A stretch of 36,280 nucleotides of DNA from Candidatus Brocadiaceae bacterium (GCA_030018855.1 JASEHG010000001.1:1-36280); one strand, 5' to 3'. Shown: positions 28,902 to 36,133, counted from the first letter of the stretch. Translations and numbers: made by a program. Notes: generated by a model not told the origin, from the sequence alone.

Positions 28902-30623
28902 ATGCTTGCTTGGTTGAGGAGTCAAAAGAAGAGGGTTTATATAATCATGGTCTTTGCCATGGCGGCCTGGGGTATCGGGTACTCGGCCTCCTATTTAATC
29001 CCCAGGAAGCCAATAGGGTCTATCCTGGGCGAAAAGATATATCAGGAGGAGTACGGCGACGCCATGAACCGCTGGCACAGGGTCTTCCTCAGGGAGGGGA
29101 ACCTGCCCATTGGTAAGATAGTCTGGGAACAAATGGTCATGTCCAGACAGGCCGAGAAGATGGGGATTGCCGTAAGCGATGAGGAGATTATGGAGAGACT
29201 GCAAAGCATGGCCTTTCTTACCATGAGTCACAGGGGCGGATTACCACCGCAGTCCCAGTTAATACAGGCCCTCTGTCAGACCTACAGCATTAACGAAGAC
29301 CAGCTCTGGAGGACCTTCAGGGAGGCCATCCTCGTAGAAAAGATGAGCACCCTCATTGCCAGCGGGATAAAGATTACCAACGAAGAGGCCTGGCAGAGAT
29401 ACGCAAGGGAGAATGAAGAGGTCAAGGTGCAATACCTGGCCCTGAGGGCTGGTGACCTGGTGGACCACGTGCAAGTAAGCCCGGAGGAGATTGGCTCTTT
29501 CTATAACGCCCACAAGGATAACCTGCCTAACCCTCCACGGGGTGAACCAGGGTATAAGGAGACTGAGAAGGTAAAGATTGAGTATGTTATGGCCCGGTAC
29601 AGGGACCTGGAGGATAGGGTCTCCGTGTCCGAGGAGGAGGTAAAATCTTACTACGAAGATAATAAGGAAAGACGTTATAAGGTACAGAAACCAGAGAAGG
29701 CCAAAGAAGAAGGAAAGGAACCACCTCCTGCTTATAAGTCACTGGAAGAGGTGCGAGGGGAGATAAAGGATTCTCTCAAGAGGGAGAAGTCAAAGGAACT
29801 GGTCAACAAACTTATCAGCCAGGCAGATGAGGAGATTTACGAGAGTCTGGGGAAGGCGGAACGTCTAAGTTTCTCCACCATAGCCCAGAAGTTGGGCCTT
29901 TTCTATAAAGAGACTGATTACTTTGGCAGGGAAGAGTCCGAGAAGGTTATAAGAGAGGCAGAAGACCTGGCCAAGCAGGCCTTTGAGAGGGAGGCCTTTG
30001 ACCCCAGCCCTCCCCAGGATGCACCGGTCGGGAAGTATATATTCCAGGTAGTCTCCAGGAAGGAGGCCTCTCCCCCACCCCTGGAAGAGATTAAGGAGAA
30101 GGTAGAAAAGGACCTGAGGGAGGAGAAGGCCCTCCAGAGGGCAAAAGAACTTGCAGACGCCGCGGCGGACAGGATAAGGAATAAATCCCTGGAAGAAGGG
30201 CTTAAGTTCCTGGAAGAAGAGGGCAAGAAACTGAGAGGAGAAAACAGGGGGCTTATTTACCAGAAGGGAGAGACCGAATTCTTTGCCAGGACAGAGGTAG
30301 TGGAAGGCAGGGCCTATCGCTACTTAAAGTCTCTGGATGCCGACGTGCCCAACCTGGTGCAGAGGGCCTTCAGCCTCAAGGAGGTAGCATCTGTCCCAGG
30401 CGGACCCCCAACAAAGGAGGTAGCCGTAGTAGCTGAGGAGGCCGGGAAAAAGGCCTGCTACATTATATGGCTGGCCGGCCGGAAAGAGGCGGAGAAGAGT
30501 AAATTTGATGAGGACAAGAAAAAACTCCTCAGGAGATACCTTACAGAGAAACAACAGACCTTCCTCAAGGAGTGGGTTGATGCCTTAAGGGAGAAAGGCA
30601 AGTTGACCAAGGCAAATATGTAG
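28902..30623 (+). CDS. PpiD/SurA N-terminal-like membrane-anchored folding factor
   Basis: 573 residues. An N-terminal membrane anchor is RVYIIMVFAMAAWGIGYSASYL, followed by a SurA_N/PpiD-type segment (GEKIYQEEYGDAMNRW, MVMSRQAEKMGIAVSDEEIMERLQSM). Long charged helices follow (VSVSEEEVKSYYEDNKERRYKV, LEEVRGEIKDSLKREKSKELV). I do not see a clean parvulin PPIase signature, so the PPIase domain may be degenerate and the protein mainly a chaperone. Strong ribosome site AAAGGAG 10 bp before the ATG. Residues 496-502 (ASVPGGP) are encoded by the TCCGCC..GGCGGA palindrome family, as in resB and ctpA. The lineage of the family is clear, the activity less so. Confidence 0.82.
   Translation: MLAWLRSQKKRVYIIMVFAMAAWGIGYSASYLIPRKPIGSILGEKIYQEEYGDAMNRWHRVFLREGNLPIGKIVWEQMVMSRQAEKMGIAVSDEEIMERLQSMAFLTMSHRGGLPPQSQLIQALCQTYSINEDQLWRTFREAILVEKMSTLIASGIKITNEEAWQRYARENEEVKVQYLALRAGDLVDHVQVSPEEIGSFYNAHKDNLPNPPRGEPGYKETEKVKIEYVMARYRDLEDRVSVSEEEVKSYYEDNKERRYKVQKPEKAKEEGKEPPPAYKSLEEVRGEIKDSLKREKSKELVNKLISQADEEIYESLGKAERLSFSTIAQKLGLFYKETDYFGREESEKVIREAEDLAKQAFEREAFDPSPPQDAPVGKYIFQVVSRKEASPPPLEEIKEKVEKDLREEKALQRAKELADAAADRIRNKSLEEGLKFLEEEGKKLRGENRGLIYQKGETEFFARTEVVEGRAYRYLKSLDADVPNLVQRAFSLKEVASVPGGPPTKEVAVVAEEAGKKACYIIWLAGRKEAEKSKFDEDKKKLLRRYLTEKQQTFLKEWVDALREKGKLTKANM
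30387..30407. repeat. TCCGCC-family palindrome inside the PpiD-like gene
   Basis: GCATCTGTCCCAGGCGGACC, partly decayed, read A-S-V-P-G-G-P. Frame and flanking Val match the copies in resB and ctpA. Confidence 0.75.
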
Positions 30624-30629
30624 GGAAGG

Positions 30630-30686
30630 TCAGCAGTCAGTAGTCAGCAAGATTATTGATAGCTGATTACTGACAGCTGACTACTG
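30630..30686. repeat. Heptad hairpin array upstream of ribF
   Basis: GTCAGCAGTCAGTAGTCAGC, spacer GATTATTGATAGC, inverted arm TGATTACTGACAGCTGACTACTG. It ends four bases before the ribF ATG. Confidence 0.8.
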
Positions 30687-30689
30687 AAA

Positions 30690-31655
30690 ATGGACGTCCT
30701 TTATGGCATAAAACCCCTGCCCAATAAACTTCACTGGCCCGTAATCACCGTGGGGGGGTTTGACGGCGTACACCTTGGCCACCAGAAGATTATCCAGGAG
30801 ACCAGGGATTGGGCGGCTGAGAGGGGGGGTGAGTCCATAGTAATAACCTTTGAAAGACACCCCAAGGGTATATTAAGCGGAAGCCCACTTAGTTTTATTA
30901 CCTCTCTGGAACATAGATTGGTGTTCTTTCAACGCCTCGGGGTAGACCTTGCCGTAGTCCTTGACTTTAATGAGGTGGCCAGCCTGGAGGCAGAGGATTT
31001 TGTAAGTCGGTTAATTGTCGGTTGGTTGGGCACAAAGGGGTGGGTAATGGGTTTTAATTTCCGTTTCGGAAAAGATAAGGGCGGAGATTTTTCCCTGGCC
31101 TCCAGGCTTTCCCAGCGTTACGGGTTCCAGCTTCGTACCTGTCCCCCCGTAAAGTTTAAAGGAGATATTATTAGTAGTACCAGTATCAGGGAGGCCATCC
31201 TGATGGGAGAGCTGGAGACTGCAGAGGGGATGTTAGGGAGAGCCGTTTCTATCCTTGGTACGGTAGTCCGCGGGAGCGGGAGGGGTAAGGGTTTGGGCTA
31301 TCCCACGGCAAACCTTGACCTCCATCACGAGATAAAACCCCCTGACGGCGTGTACGCCACATGGGTAACTATAAATGGTAAGGATTACCTCTCCCTCACC
31401 AATATTGGCACAAGGCCCACCTTTGAGAGGCCAGGGGGTGAGACGACCACCGAGGTATACATTATTGATTTTGACAAAGACCTCTACGGGGAGGTACTGG
31501 AGGTCAAATTTGTCTACAAGCTCCGAGGAGAGCTAAAATTTACCAGCGCAGAAGCCCTGAAGGCCCAGATGGATAAGGACAAAGAGGAACTCCTCAGCCG
31601 TCTGGGTAAAAAGACCTTGACAAAGGGTGGAGCTACTACTATAATTCTATCGTAA
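30690..31655 (+). CDS. ribF: Bifunctional riboflavin kinase / FAD synthetase
   Basis: 321 residues; converts riboflavin to FMN and FMN to FAD in the cytoplasm. The N-terminal FAD synthetase domain (about 1-185) has VGGFDGVHLGHQKII, FNFRFGKDKGGDF and the ISSTSIREAI motif. The C-terminal kinase domain (about 190-310) has GSGRGKGLGYPTANLDL and TNIGTRPTFERPGGETTTEVYIIDFDKDLYG. Normal length. No Shine-Dalgarno: a heptad array ends directly before the ATG. The 3' end holds the complete promoter of the downstream tRNA gene. No FMN riboswitch is seen upstream. Confidence 0.96.
   Translation: MDVLYGIKPLPNKLHWPVITVGGFDGVHLGHQKIIQETRDWAAERGGESIVITFERHPKGILSGSPLSFITSLEHRLVFFQRLGVDLAVVLDFNEVASLEAEDFVSRLIVGWLGTKGWVMGFNFRFGKDKGGDFSLASRLSQRYGFQLRTCPPVKFKGDIISSTSIREAILMGELETAEGMLGRAVSILGTVVRGSGRGKGLGYPTANLDLHHEIKPPDGVYATWVTINGKDYLSLTNIGTRPTFERPGGETTTEVYIIDFDKDLYGEVLEVKFVYKLRGELKFTSAEALKAQMDKDKEELLSRLGKKTLTKGGATTIILS
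31617..31645 (+). promoter_or_regulatory. Perfect consensus sigma70 promoter of tRNA-Phe, inside the ribF 3' end
   Basis: TTGACA (31617-31622), a 17-bp spacer, TATAAT (31640-31645), all exact consensus. Start near 31652, 17 bp before the mature tRNA 5' end. It overlaps the last 13 codons of ribF. Confidence 0.85.
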
Positions 31656-31668
31656 GTTTCTATTCTAT

Positions 31669-31741
31669 GGGCAGATAGCTCAGCTGGTAGAGCACAGGAC
31701 TGAAAATCCTGGTGTCGGCGGTTCAATCCCGCCTCTGCCCA
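31669..31741 (+). tRNA. tRNA-Phe(GAA)
   Basis: A full cloverleaf. Acceptor arm GGGCAGA/TCTGCCC with discriminator A; D stem GCTC/GAGC; anticodon stem CAGGA/TCCTG with loop CTGAAAA (anticodon GAA); variable loop GTGTC; T arm GGCGG-TTCAATC-CCGCC. CCA is not encoded, so the tail must be added by a nucleotidyltransferase. Confidence 0.97.
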
Positions 31742-31744
31742 CTT

Positions 31745-31772
31745 TTGAAAGATGCGTCATAGCTGCTATTAA
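31745..31772 (+). promoter_or_regulatory. Possible promoter of the transketolase pair
   Basis: TTGAAA (31745-31750), a 16-bp spacer, TATTAA (31767-31772), 25 bp before the TTG start. Weak; read-through from the tRNA promoter is an alternative. Confidence 0.3.
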
Positions 31773-31797
31773 AAGGCAAGACTAACTAAAAGGCACA

Positions 31798-32619
31798 TTG
31801 AACACCAGGCCCACCACTCAAGAACTCCAGACCAAGGCCAAAGAGATACGCCGCCACATTATCCGCATGCTGGCCAAGGCTGGTTCTGGTCACCCAGGGG
31901 GGTCTCTCTCTGCCACAGACCTCCTTGTGGCCCTCTATTATGGGAAACTCAGACACGACCCCAAAAACCCCAAATGGACTGAGAGGGACAGGTTCGTCCT
32001 CTCCAAGGGTCACGGTTGCCCGGCCCTTTATGCCATCCTGGCTGAGATGGGCTACTTCCCCATAAGTGAGCTAGACACACTACGTCAGTTCGGGAGCCGC
32101 CTCCAGGGGCATCCTGATATGAAGCGGACCCCGGGGATAGAGATATCCAGTGGTTCTCTGGGCCATGGTCTATCGGCAGGCGCAGGTATGGCTATGGCCG
32201 CAAGGATAGATGGCCTGGACTACAGGGTTTATGTCATGCTGGGAGATGGCGAGGTAGAAGAAGGTCAGGTCTGGGAGGCGGCCATGGCCGCAGGGCATTA
32301 CAAACTGGATAACCTCTGCGCCATACTGGACAACAACGGCCTCCAGATAGACGGCCCCATCCACGACGTCATGTCCCCCCTCCCCCTCCTTGAGAAGTGG
32401 GATGCCTTTGGGTGGCATGTAATACATATTGACGGGCACAACATGGCCCAAATACTGGAGGCCTACGACCGGGCCGAGGCCATAAAAGGTAAGCCTACCA
32501 TAATTATTGCCAAAACCGTAAAGGGTAAAGGGGTCTCTTTCATGGAGAATCAGGTGGACTGGCACGGCAAGGCCCCCACCCCTGAACAGGCAGAAAAGGC
32601 CCTGGCAGAACTGGTATAG
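31798..32619 (+). CDS. Transketolase, N-terminal (TPP-binding) subunit
   Basis: 273 residues. Starts at TTG, preceded by AAAAGG; the N-terminus (ELQTKAKEIRRHIIRMLAKAGSGHPGGSLSATDLLVALYYG) is conserved, so no later Met is suitable. VLSKGHGCPALYAILAEMGYF and the TPP motif VMLGDGEVEEGQVWEAAMAAGHYKLDNLCAILDNNGLQIDG are diagnostic. With the next gene it forms a two-subunit transketolase, the split form common in archaea and many anaerobic or deep-branching bacteria. It moves C2 units between pentose and triose/hexose phosphates; the GC-rich split gene pair is co-directional. Confidence 0.95.
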   Translation: MNTRPTTQELQTKAKEIRRHIIRMLAKAGSGHPGGSLSATDLLVALYYGKLRHDPKNPKWTERDRFVLSKGHGCPALYAILAEMGYFPISELDTLRQFGSRLQGHPDMKRTPGIEISSGSLGHGLSAGAGMAMAARIDGLDYRVYVMLGDGEVEEGQVWEAAMAAGHYKLDNLCAILDNNGLQIDGPIHDVMSPLPLLEKWDAFGWHVIHIDGHNMAQILEAYDRAEAIKGKPTIIIAKTVKGKGVSFMENQVDWHGKAPTPEQAEKALAELV

Positions 32620-32622
32620 TAG

Positions 32623-32642
32623 CCGCAGGCTTTAGCCTGCGG
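32623..32642. repeat. CCGCAGGCT palindrome in the transketolase spacer
   Basis: CCGCAGGCTTTAGCCTGCGG, perfect 9-bp arms. It starts three bases after the TAG of the N-subunit gene and fills half of the 44-bp gap. Confidence 0.85.
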
Positions 32643-32663
32643 AAACTCTAGGAAGATAATACG

Positions 32664-33635
32664 ATGACAGTAACTACTCCAAAACAGCAACAACAGCCAG
32701 TTAAAAAAGAGGCCACCCGGGATGCCTATGGACAGGCCCTCCTGGAACTGGGCGAGACAAACAAGAACATAGTAGTACTTGACGCAGACCTTGCCAAATC
32801 CACTACTACCCTGAAATTCGGCAAGAAGTTCCCTGAACGCTTCTTTGACATGGGTGTTGCCGAGGCAAATATGATGAATACGGCGGCAGGGTTGGCTACC
32901 TGCGGCAAGATACCCTTTGTCAGCACCTTCTGTATCTTCGCCACCGGGAGGGCCTGGGAACAGGTGAGGAGTACCATATGCTACAGCGGCCTCAACGTAA
33001 AGATAGCGGCCACTCATGGAGGAGTGGCGGTAGGGGCAGATGGTTCTTCACATCAAAGTATAGAAGACTTTGCCCTCATGTCCTCCATCCCCACCATGAC
33101 GGTAATAGAACCTTGCGACTCTATTGAGACCAGGAAGGCCATAAAGGCAGTGGTAGACCACCAGGGGCCTGTTTACATTAGATTGGGCAGATCCCCCTCT
33201 CCTGTGATTACAGAGGAGAGTACCCCATTTGAGATAGGAAAGGCCAATGTCCTCAGGGAAGGCAAGGACGTGACCATAGCGGCCTGTGGTATTATGGTAC
33301 CTAATGCCCTGAAGGCCGCAGAGGACTTATCCGCACGAGGGATAGAGGCCACCGTAATCAATCTCCATACCATTAAACCCTTAGACCGAAAGACCCTGGT
33401 GACGTATGCCAGGAGGACCGGTGCGGTGGTAACCGCAGAACAGCACGTCCTTGAGGGAGGGTTAAGCTCCGCTGTGGCCCTCGCCCTGGCCAGGGAATAC
33501 CCGGTGCCTATGGAGGCAGTAGGTATTGATAACCGTTTCGGTCAGTCGGGAGACCCGGAACTCCTCTTTAAGGAGTACCACCTGACCCCAGACGACATCC
33601 TCCAGGCCGCCCTCAGGGCCTATGGTAGGAAATAA
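32664..33635 (+). CDS. Transketolase, C-terminal (pyrimidine-binding) subunit
   Basis: 323 residues. Pyr domain: ATRDAYGQALLELGETNKNIVVLDADLAKSTTTLKFGKKFPERFFDMGVAEANMMNTAAGLA, with the catalytic Glu in GVAEANM. KIAATHGGVAVGADGSSHQSIEDFALMSSIPTMTVIEPCD and the C-terminal transketolase domain GKDVTIAACGIMVPNALKAAEDLSARGIEATVINLHTIKPLD follow. Pairs with the preceding gene. A short Gln-rich N-terminal leader (TTPKQQQQPVKKE) is lineage-specific. Like the N-subunit, it has no promoter of its own that I can see, and the spacer palindrome might set the subunit ratio. Confidence 0.95.
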   Translation: MTVTTPKQQQQPVKKEATRDAYGQALLELGETNKNIVVLDADLAKSTTTLKFGKKFPERFFDMGVAEANMMNTAAGLATCGKIPFVSTFCIFATGRAWEQVRSTICYSGLNVKIAATHGGVAVGADGSSHQSIEDFALMSSIPTMTVIEPCDSIETRKAIKAVVDHQGPVYIRLGRSPSPVITEESTPFEIGKANVLREGKDVTIAACGIMVPNALKAAEDLSARGIEATVINLHTIKPLDRKTLVTYARRTGAVVTAEQHVLEGGLSSAVALALAREYPVPMEAVGIDNRFGQSGDPELLFKEYHLTPDDILQAALRAYGRK

Positions 33636-33658
33636 AAGGCGTAATTGTAAAATGAAGA

Positions 33659-33712
33659 TTGGTCCGCCTTAGGCGGATTAAAATTTCCAATTTCCAATCT
33701 TAAATTTCTTGA
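33659..33712. repeat. TCCGCCTTAGGCGGA palindrome plus AATTTCC heptads
   Basis: The palindrome lies at 33662-33676, followed by AATTTCC, AATTTCC, AATCTTA, AATTTCT. The flanking GATTGG/CCAATC could close a hairpin. Confidence 0.7.
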
Positions 33713-33726
33713 TAGGATAGATAGGG

Positions 33727-35085
33727 ATGTTCTGTATAAACAATACAAAACCCATGGCACTTAATATACTCCCCCTCATAGTAGCCCTCTTATTCCTCCT
33801 CTCCTCCCCTTGTCTTGCAGAAGAAGTGGCATCCGCCCCAGGCGGACCCCCACCCCTACCATCATACGACGAGTATTACAAGAATTATGAGGAGTTCGTA
33901 AGGGTAGTAAAACTCATCCAGGAGAAATACGTAAAGGACATAAAACTCCCGGAACTCTTTCAGGGGGCTTACAGGGGTATGCTGGAGGGGTTAGACCCTT
34001 ACAGCCAATTCTTTGGCCCCGAGGAACTGGAAGAACTGAAGGTAGAGACAGAGGGAAAGTTCGGGGGACTGGGCATTGAGGTTGTCATCCGGGACGGTGT
34101 CCTCTACGTCATCAGCCCTATCCTGGACAGTCCTGCCTTTAGGGCTGGGGTAATGGTGGGGGACAGGATAATAAAGATTGAAGGGACGTCTACTGAGAAC
34201 ATGAGCCTCAGAGACGCCGTCAGGCGTCTCAGGGGAGAACCTAGCACAGGCGTAACCATCACTGTAGTCCACCAGGGAGAGACACAAGCGGTAGATATTG
34301 TCATCGTCCGGGACATTATCCAGGTCCACTGCATACGGGGCGCCAGGATACTGGACGAGGAGGCAAAGATAGGTTACATGGCCCTTACCAGCTTCCAGGA
34401 TAATACCCTGGAGGAGATGGACAAGGCCGTTAATGAGCTTATGGGTAAAGGGATGAAGGCCCTTATCCTTGACCTGCGCTTCAACCCTGGGGGACTGTTA
34501 AACATGGCCGTAGCGGTATCGGATAGATTCCTCTCCCAGGGAGTTATAGTATCCACTAAAGGGAGGGAAGAAGAACAAAATCAGGTCTACTTAGCTACGG
34601 AAGGCGGTACCTATTCAGACCTCCCCCTTGTAATCCTGGTAAATAATGGAAGCGCCAGCGCAGCAGAGATAGTGGCCGGTGCAATACAGGACTACAAACG
34701 CGGACTCATTGTGGGCACCAAGACCTTTGGAAAAGGCTCGGTCCAAAGCCTCATCGGGGTGGAAGAGGAGCATTGTGCCTTGAAGCTCACCACCGCCTTG
34801 TACTACACCCCCTCAGGTAAATCCATTGACCACATCGGTATAGAGCCGGACGTAAAGGTGGAACTAACCCCTGCCGAGACCAAGTCACTCCACGAGTACC
34901 TTAGCAAGGTGAACATTACCAGTCAAACTGGAGAACAATTACCCCAGGAGGATACATTTGTAGACCTCCAACTCCATCGGGCCATTGAAATTATAAAAGA
35001 GGGAAAATTTTCTTTGTATCTCCTTAGCTCTGTAGAGGCAATTCATGAATCGCCCCGACTAAAAGATGTTAATCCTGGGCATTGA
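33727..35085 (+). CDS. ctpA: C-terminal processing peptidase, S41 family
   Basis: 452 residues. Signal peptide about 1-31 (NILPLIVALLFLLSSPCLA|EE); Met10 is an alternative start giving a shorter signal. Right after the cleavage site, VASAPGGPPPLPS is encoded by a TCCGCC..GGCGGA palindrome. PDZ domain about 105-195 (GGLGIEVVIRDGVLYVISPILDSPAFRAGVMVGDRII). Protease core: RFNPGGLLNMAV, catalytic Ser309 in NNGSASAAEIVAGA and Lys in GTKTFGKGSVQS, close to the CtpB S309/K334 pair. Periplasmic, trims or degrades envelope proteins. The C-terminal SVEAIHESPR is also repeat-derived (35031-35060). The last 20 bp overlap the tsaD start. Confidence 0.94.
   Translation: MFCINNTKPMALNILPLIVALLFLLSSPCLAEEVASAPGGPPPLPSYDEYYKNYEEFVRVVKLIQEKYVKDIKLPELFQGAYRGMLEGLDPYSQFFGPEELEELKVETEGKFGGLGIEVVIRDGVLYVISPILDSPAFRAGVMVGDRIIKIEGTSTENMSLRDAVRRLRGEPSTGVTITVVHQGETQAVDIVIVRDIIQVHCIRGARILDEEAKIGYMALTSFQDNTLEEMDKAVNELMGKGMKALILDLRFNPGGLLNMAVAVSDRFLSQGVIVSTKGREEEQNQVYLATEGGTYSDLPLVILVNNGSASAAEIVAGAIQDYKRGLIVGTKTFGKGSVQSLIGVEEEHCALKLTTALYYTPSGKSIDHIGIEPDVKVELTPAETKSLHEYLSKVNITSQTGEQLPQEDTFVDLQLHRAIEIIKEGKFSLYLLSSVEAIHESPRLKDVNPGH
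33829..33849. repeat. TCCGCC-family palindrome inside ctpA
   Basis: GCATCCGCCCCAGGCGGACCC, read A-S-A-P-G-G-P directly after the signal peptide. Same frame as in resB and the PpiD-like gene. Confidence 0.85.
35031..35060. repeat. GTAGAGGCAATTC palindrome in the ctpA 3' end
   Basis: TGTAGAGGCAATTC followed by ATGAATCGCCCCGAC. This resembles the joined ends of the MITE-like element at 21618-21694. Read V-E-A-I-H-E-S-P-R. Confidence 0.75.
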
Positions 35086-36073
35086 GACCTCTTGCGACGA
35101 GACTTCCGTCGCAGTAGTAGAAGATGGACTCTCCGTCCGTTCCAACCTCGTCAGCACTCAGGAGAGACTCCATCTAAAGTATGGAGGAGTGGTACCAGAG
35201 ATAGCCTGCCGTGCCCACCTGGAGTCCCTCCTCCCCATCCTGGACGAGGCCATGAAGACCGCAGGGATAACCCTGAACGACCTGGACGCAGTAGCAGTAA
35301 CCACCACCCCCGGCCTCATTGGGGCACTCCTCATAGGGGTAACTGCGGCCAAGGCACTGGCCTGGACACTCAAGATACCTTTAATAGCGGTGCACCACCT
35401 CCACGCCCATATCTTTGCGGCTAAACTAGAACATGGCAAGGCTATGGAATTCCCCTGTCTCAGTCTGGTAGTCTCAGGGGGGCACACCAGCCTCTTCCTG
35501 AGCAGTAAAGAGACCCGGCACGAACTACTAGGGGCCACCCTTGACGATGCCGCAGGAGAGGCCTTTGATAAGGTGGCCAAACTGCTCGGCCTGGGTTATC
35601 CAGGCGGCCCAGCCATTGACAGCATTGCCAGAGAAGGAGACCCCGCACGTGTACCCTTCCCCCGCTCTTACCTGGAGCCTGGCTCTCTGGACTTCAGCTT
35701 CAGCGGACTAAAGACTGCCGTACTTTACCATTACCAGGGACTAGTAGGGGCACGTTGCAACGTGCCCCTACCCCGAAAAGAACTGGCTGACCTTGCGGCC
35801 AGCTTCCAGGAGGCCGTGGTGGACGTCCTGGTTGAAAAGACCCTCCTGGCCTTGAGAAAATACCCCGTAAAGGGAGTGGCCCTCGGGGGGGGTGTAGCCT
35901 CTAACTCTAGACTCAGGAAAAGACTCTCACTGGCCCTGGAAGGACGTCATATCAGGCCGTACTTCCCTCCTCCCGCACTCTGTACAGACAATGCCGCCAT
36001 TGTGGCGGGCCTGGCCTACTATAAATATCTGGAAGGAGAGCTTGCCTCCCTGGAGGTGGAGGCCGCGGCGTAA
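35066..36073 (+). CDS. tsaD: tRNA N6-adenosine threonylcarbamoyltransferase
   Basis: 335 residues (Kae1/Gcp family). With TsaB/E and TsaC it makes t6A at position 37 of ANN-decoding tRNAs. MLILGIETSCDETSVAVVEDG opens it; VAVTTTPGLIGALLIGVTAAKALAW and the metal-binding HHLHAHIFAA follow. SLVVSGGHTSLFL, DDAAGEAFDKVAKLLGLGYPGGPAID and DNAAIVAGLAYYKY are further signatures. Between FSFSGLKTAVLYHYQ and ELADLAASFQEAVVDVL lies GLVGARCNVPLPRK, encoded by a perfect 28-bp palindrome (35744-35771), an apparent in-frame insertion in a region where the family is variable. It overlaps ctpA by 20 bp. Confidence 0.96.
   Translation: MLILGIETSCDETSVAVVEDGLSVRSNLVSTQERLHLKYGGVVPEIACRAHLESLLPILDEAMKTAGITLNDLDAVAVTTTPGLIGALLIGVTAAKALAWTLKIPLIAVHHLHAHIFAAKLEHGKAMEFPCLSLVVSGGHTSLFLSSKETRHELLGATLDDAAGEAFDKVAKLLGLGYPGGPAIDSIAREGDPARVPFPRSYLEPGSLDFSFSGLKTAVLYHYQGLVGARCNVPLPRKELADLAASFQEAVVDVLVEKTLLALRKYPVKGVALGGGVASNSRLRKRLSLALEGRHIRPYFPPPALCTDNAAIVAGLAYYKYLEGELASLEVEAAA
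35744..35771. repeat. GTAGGGGC-family perfect palindrome inside tsaD
   Basis: GTAGGGGCACGTTG and its exact complement, 14+14 bp. One or two bases differ from the intergenic copy at 13808-13835. Read V-G-A-R-C-N-V-P-L. Confidence 0.9.
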
Positions 36074-36091
36074 AGAGACTCTTCTATCTGA

Positions 36092-36119
36092 TGTCATTCT
36101 GAGCGAAGCGAAGAATCTC
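36092..36119. repeat. TCATTCTGAGCGAAGCGAAG-type dispersed repeat
   Basis: TGTCATTCTGAGCGAAGCG followed by AAGAATCTC; the AGATTCTT/CGCTTCGCT composition allows a small hairpin. From memory, near-identical short repeats occur between genes in many unrelated bacterial genomes. It lies between tsaD and larB. Confidence 0.7.
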
Positions 36120-36133
36120 AGGAGTTGGGCGTA

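Noticed and set aside
30624..30689. FMN riboswitch upstream of ribF
   Set aside because: The gap is only 66 bp and is filled by a heptad hairpin; no RFN-element consensus is seen.
31514..31726. Open frame antisense to ribF and tRNA-Phe
   Set aside because: Overlaps a complete tRNA and the conserved ribF C-terminus.
31742..31797. Encoded CCA tail or terminator after tRNA-Phe
   Set aside because: Discriminator A is followed by CTT, not CCA, and no hairpin with a T-tract is visible before the transketolase gene.
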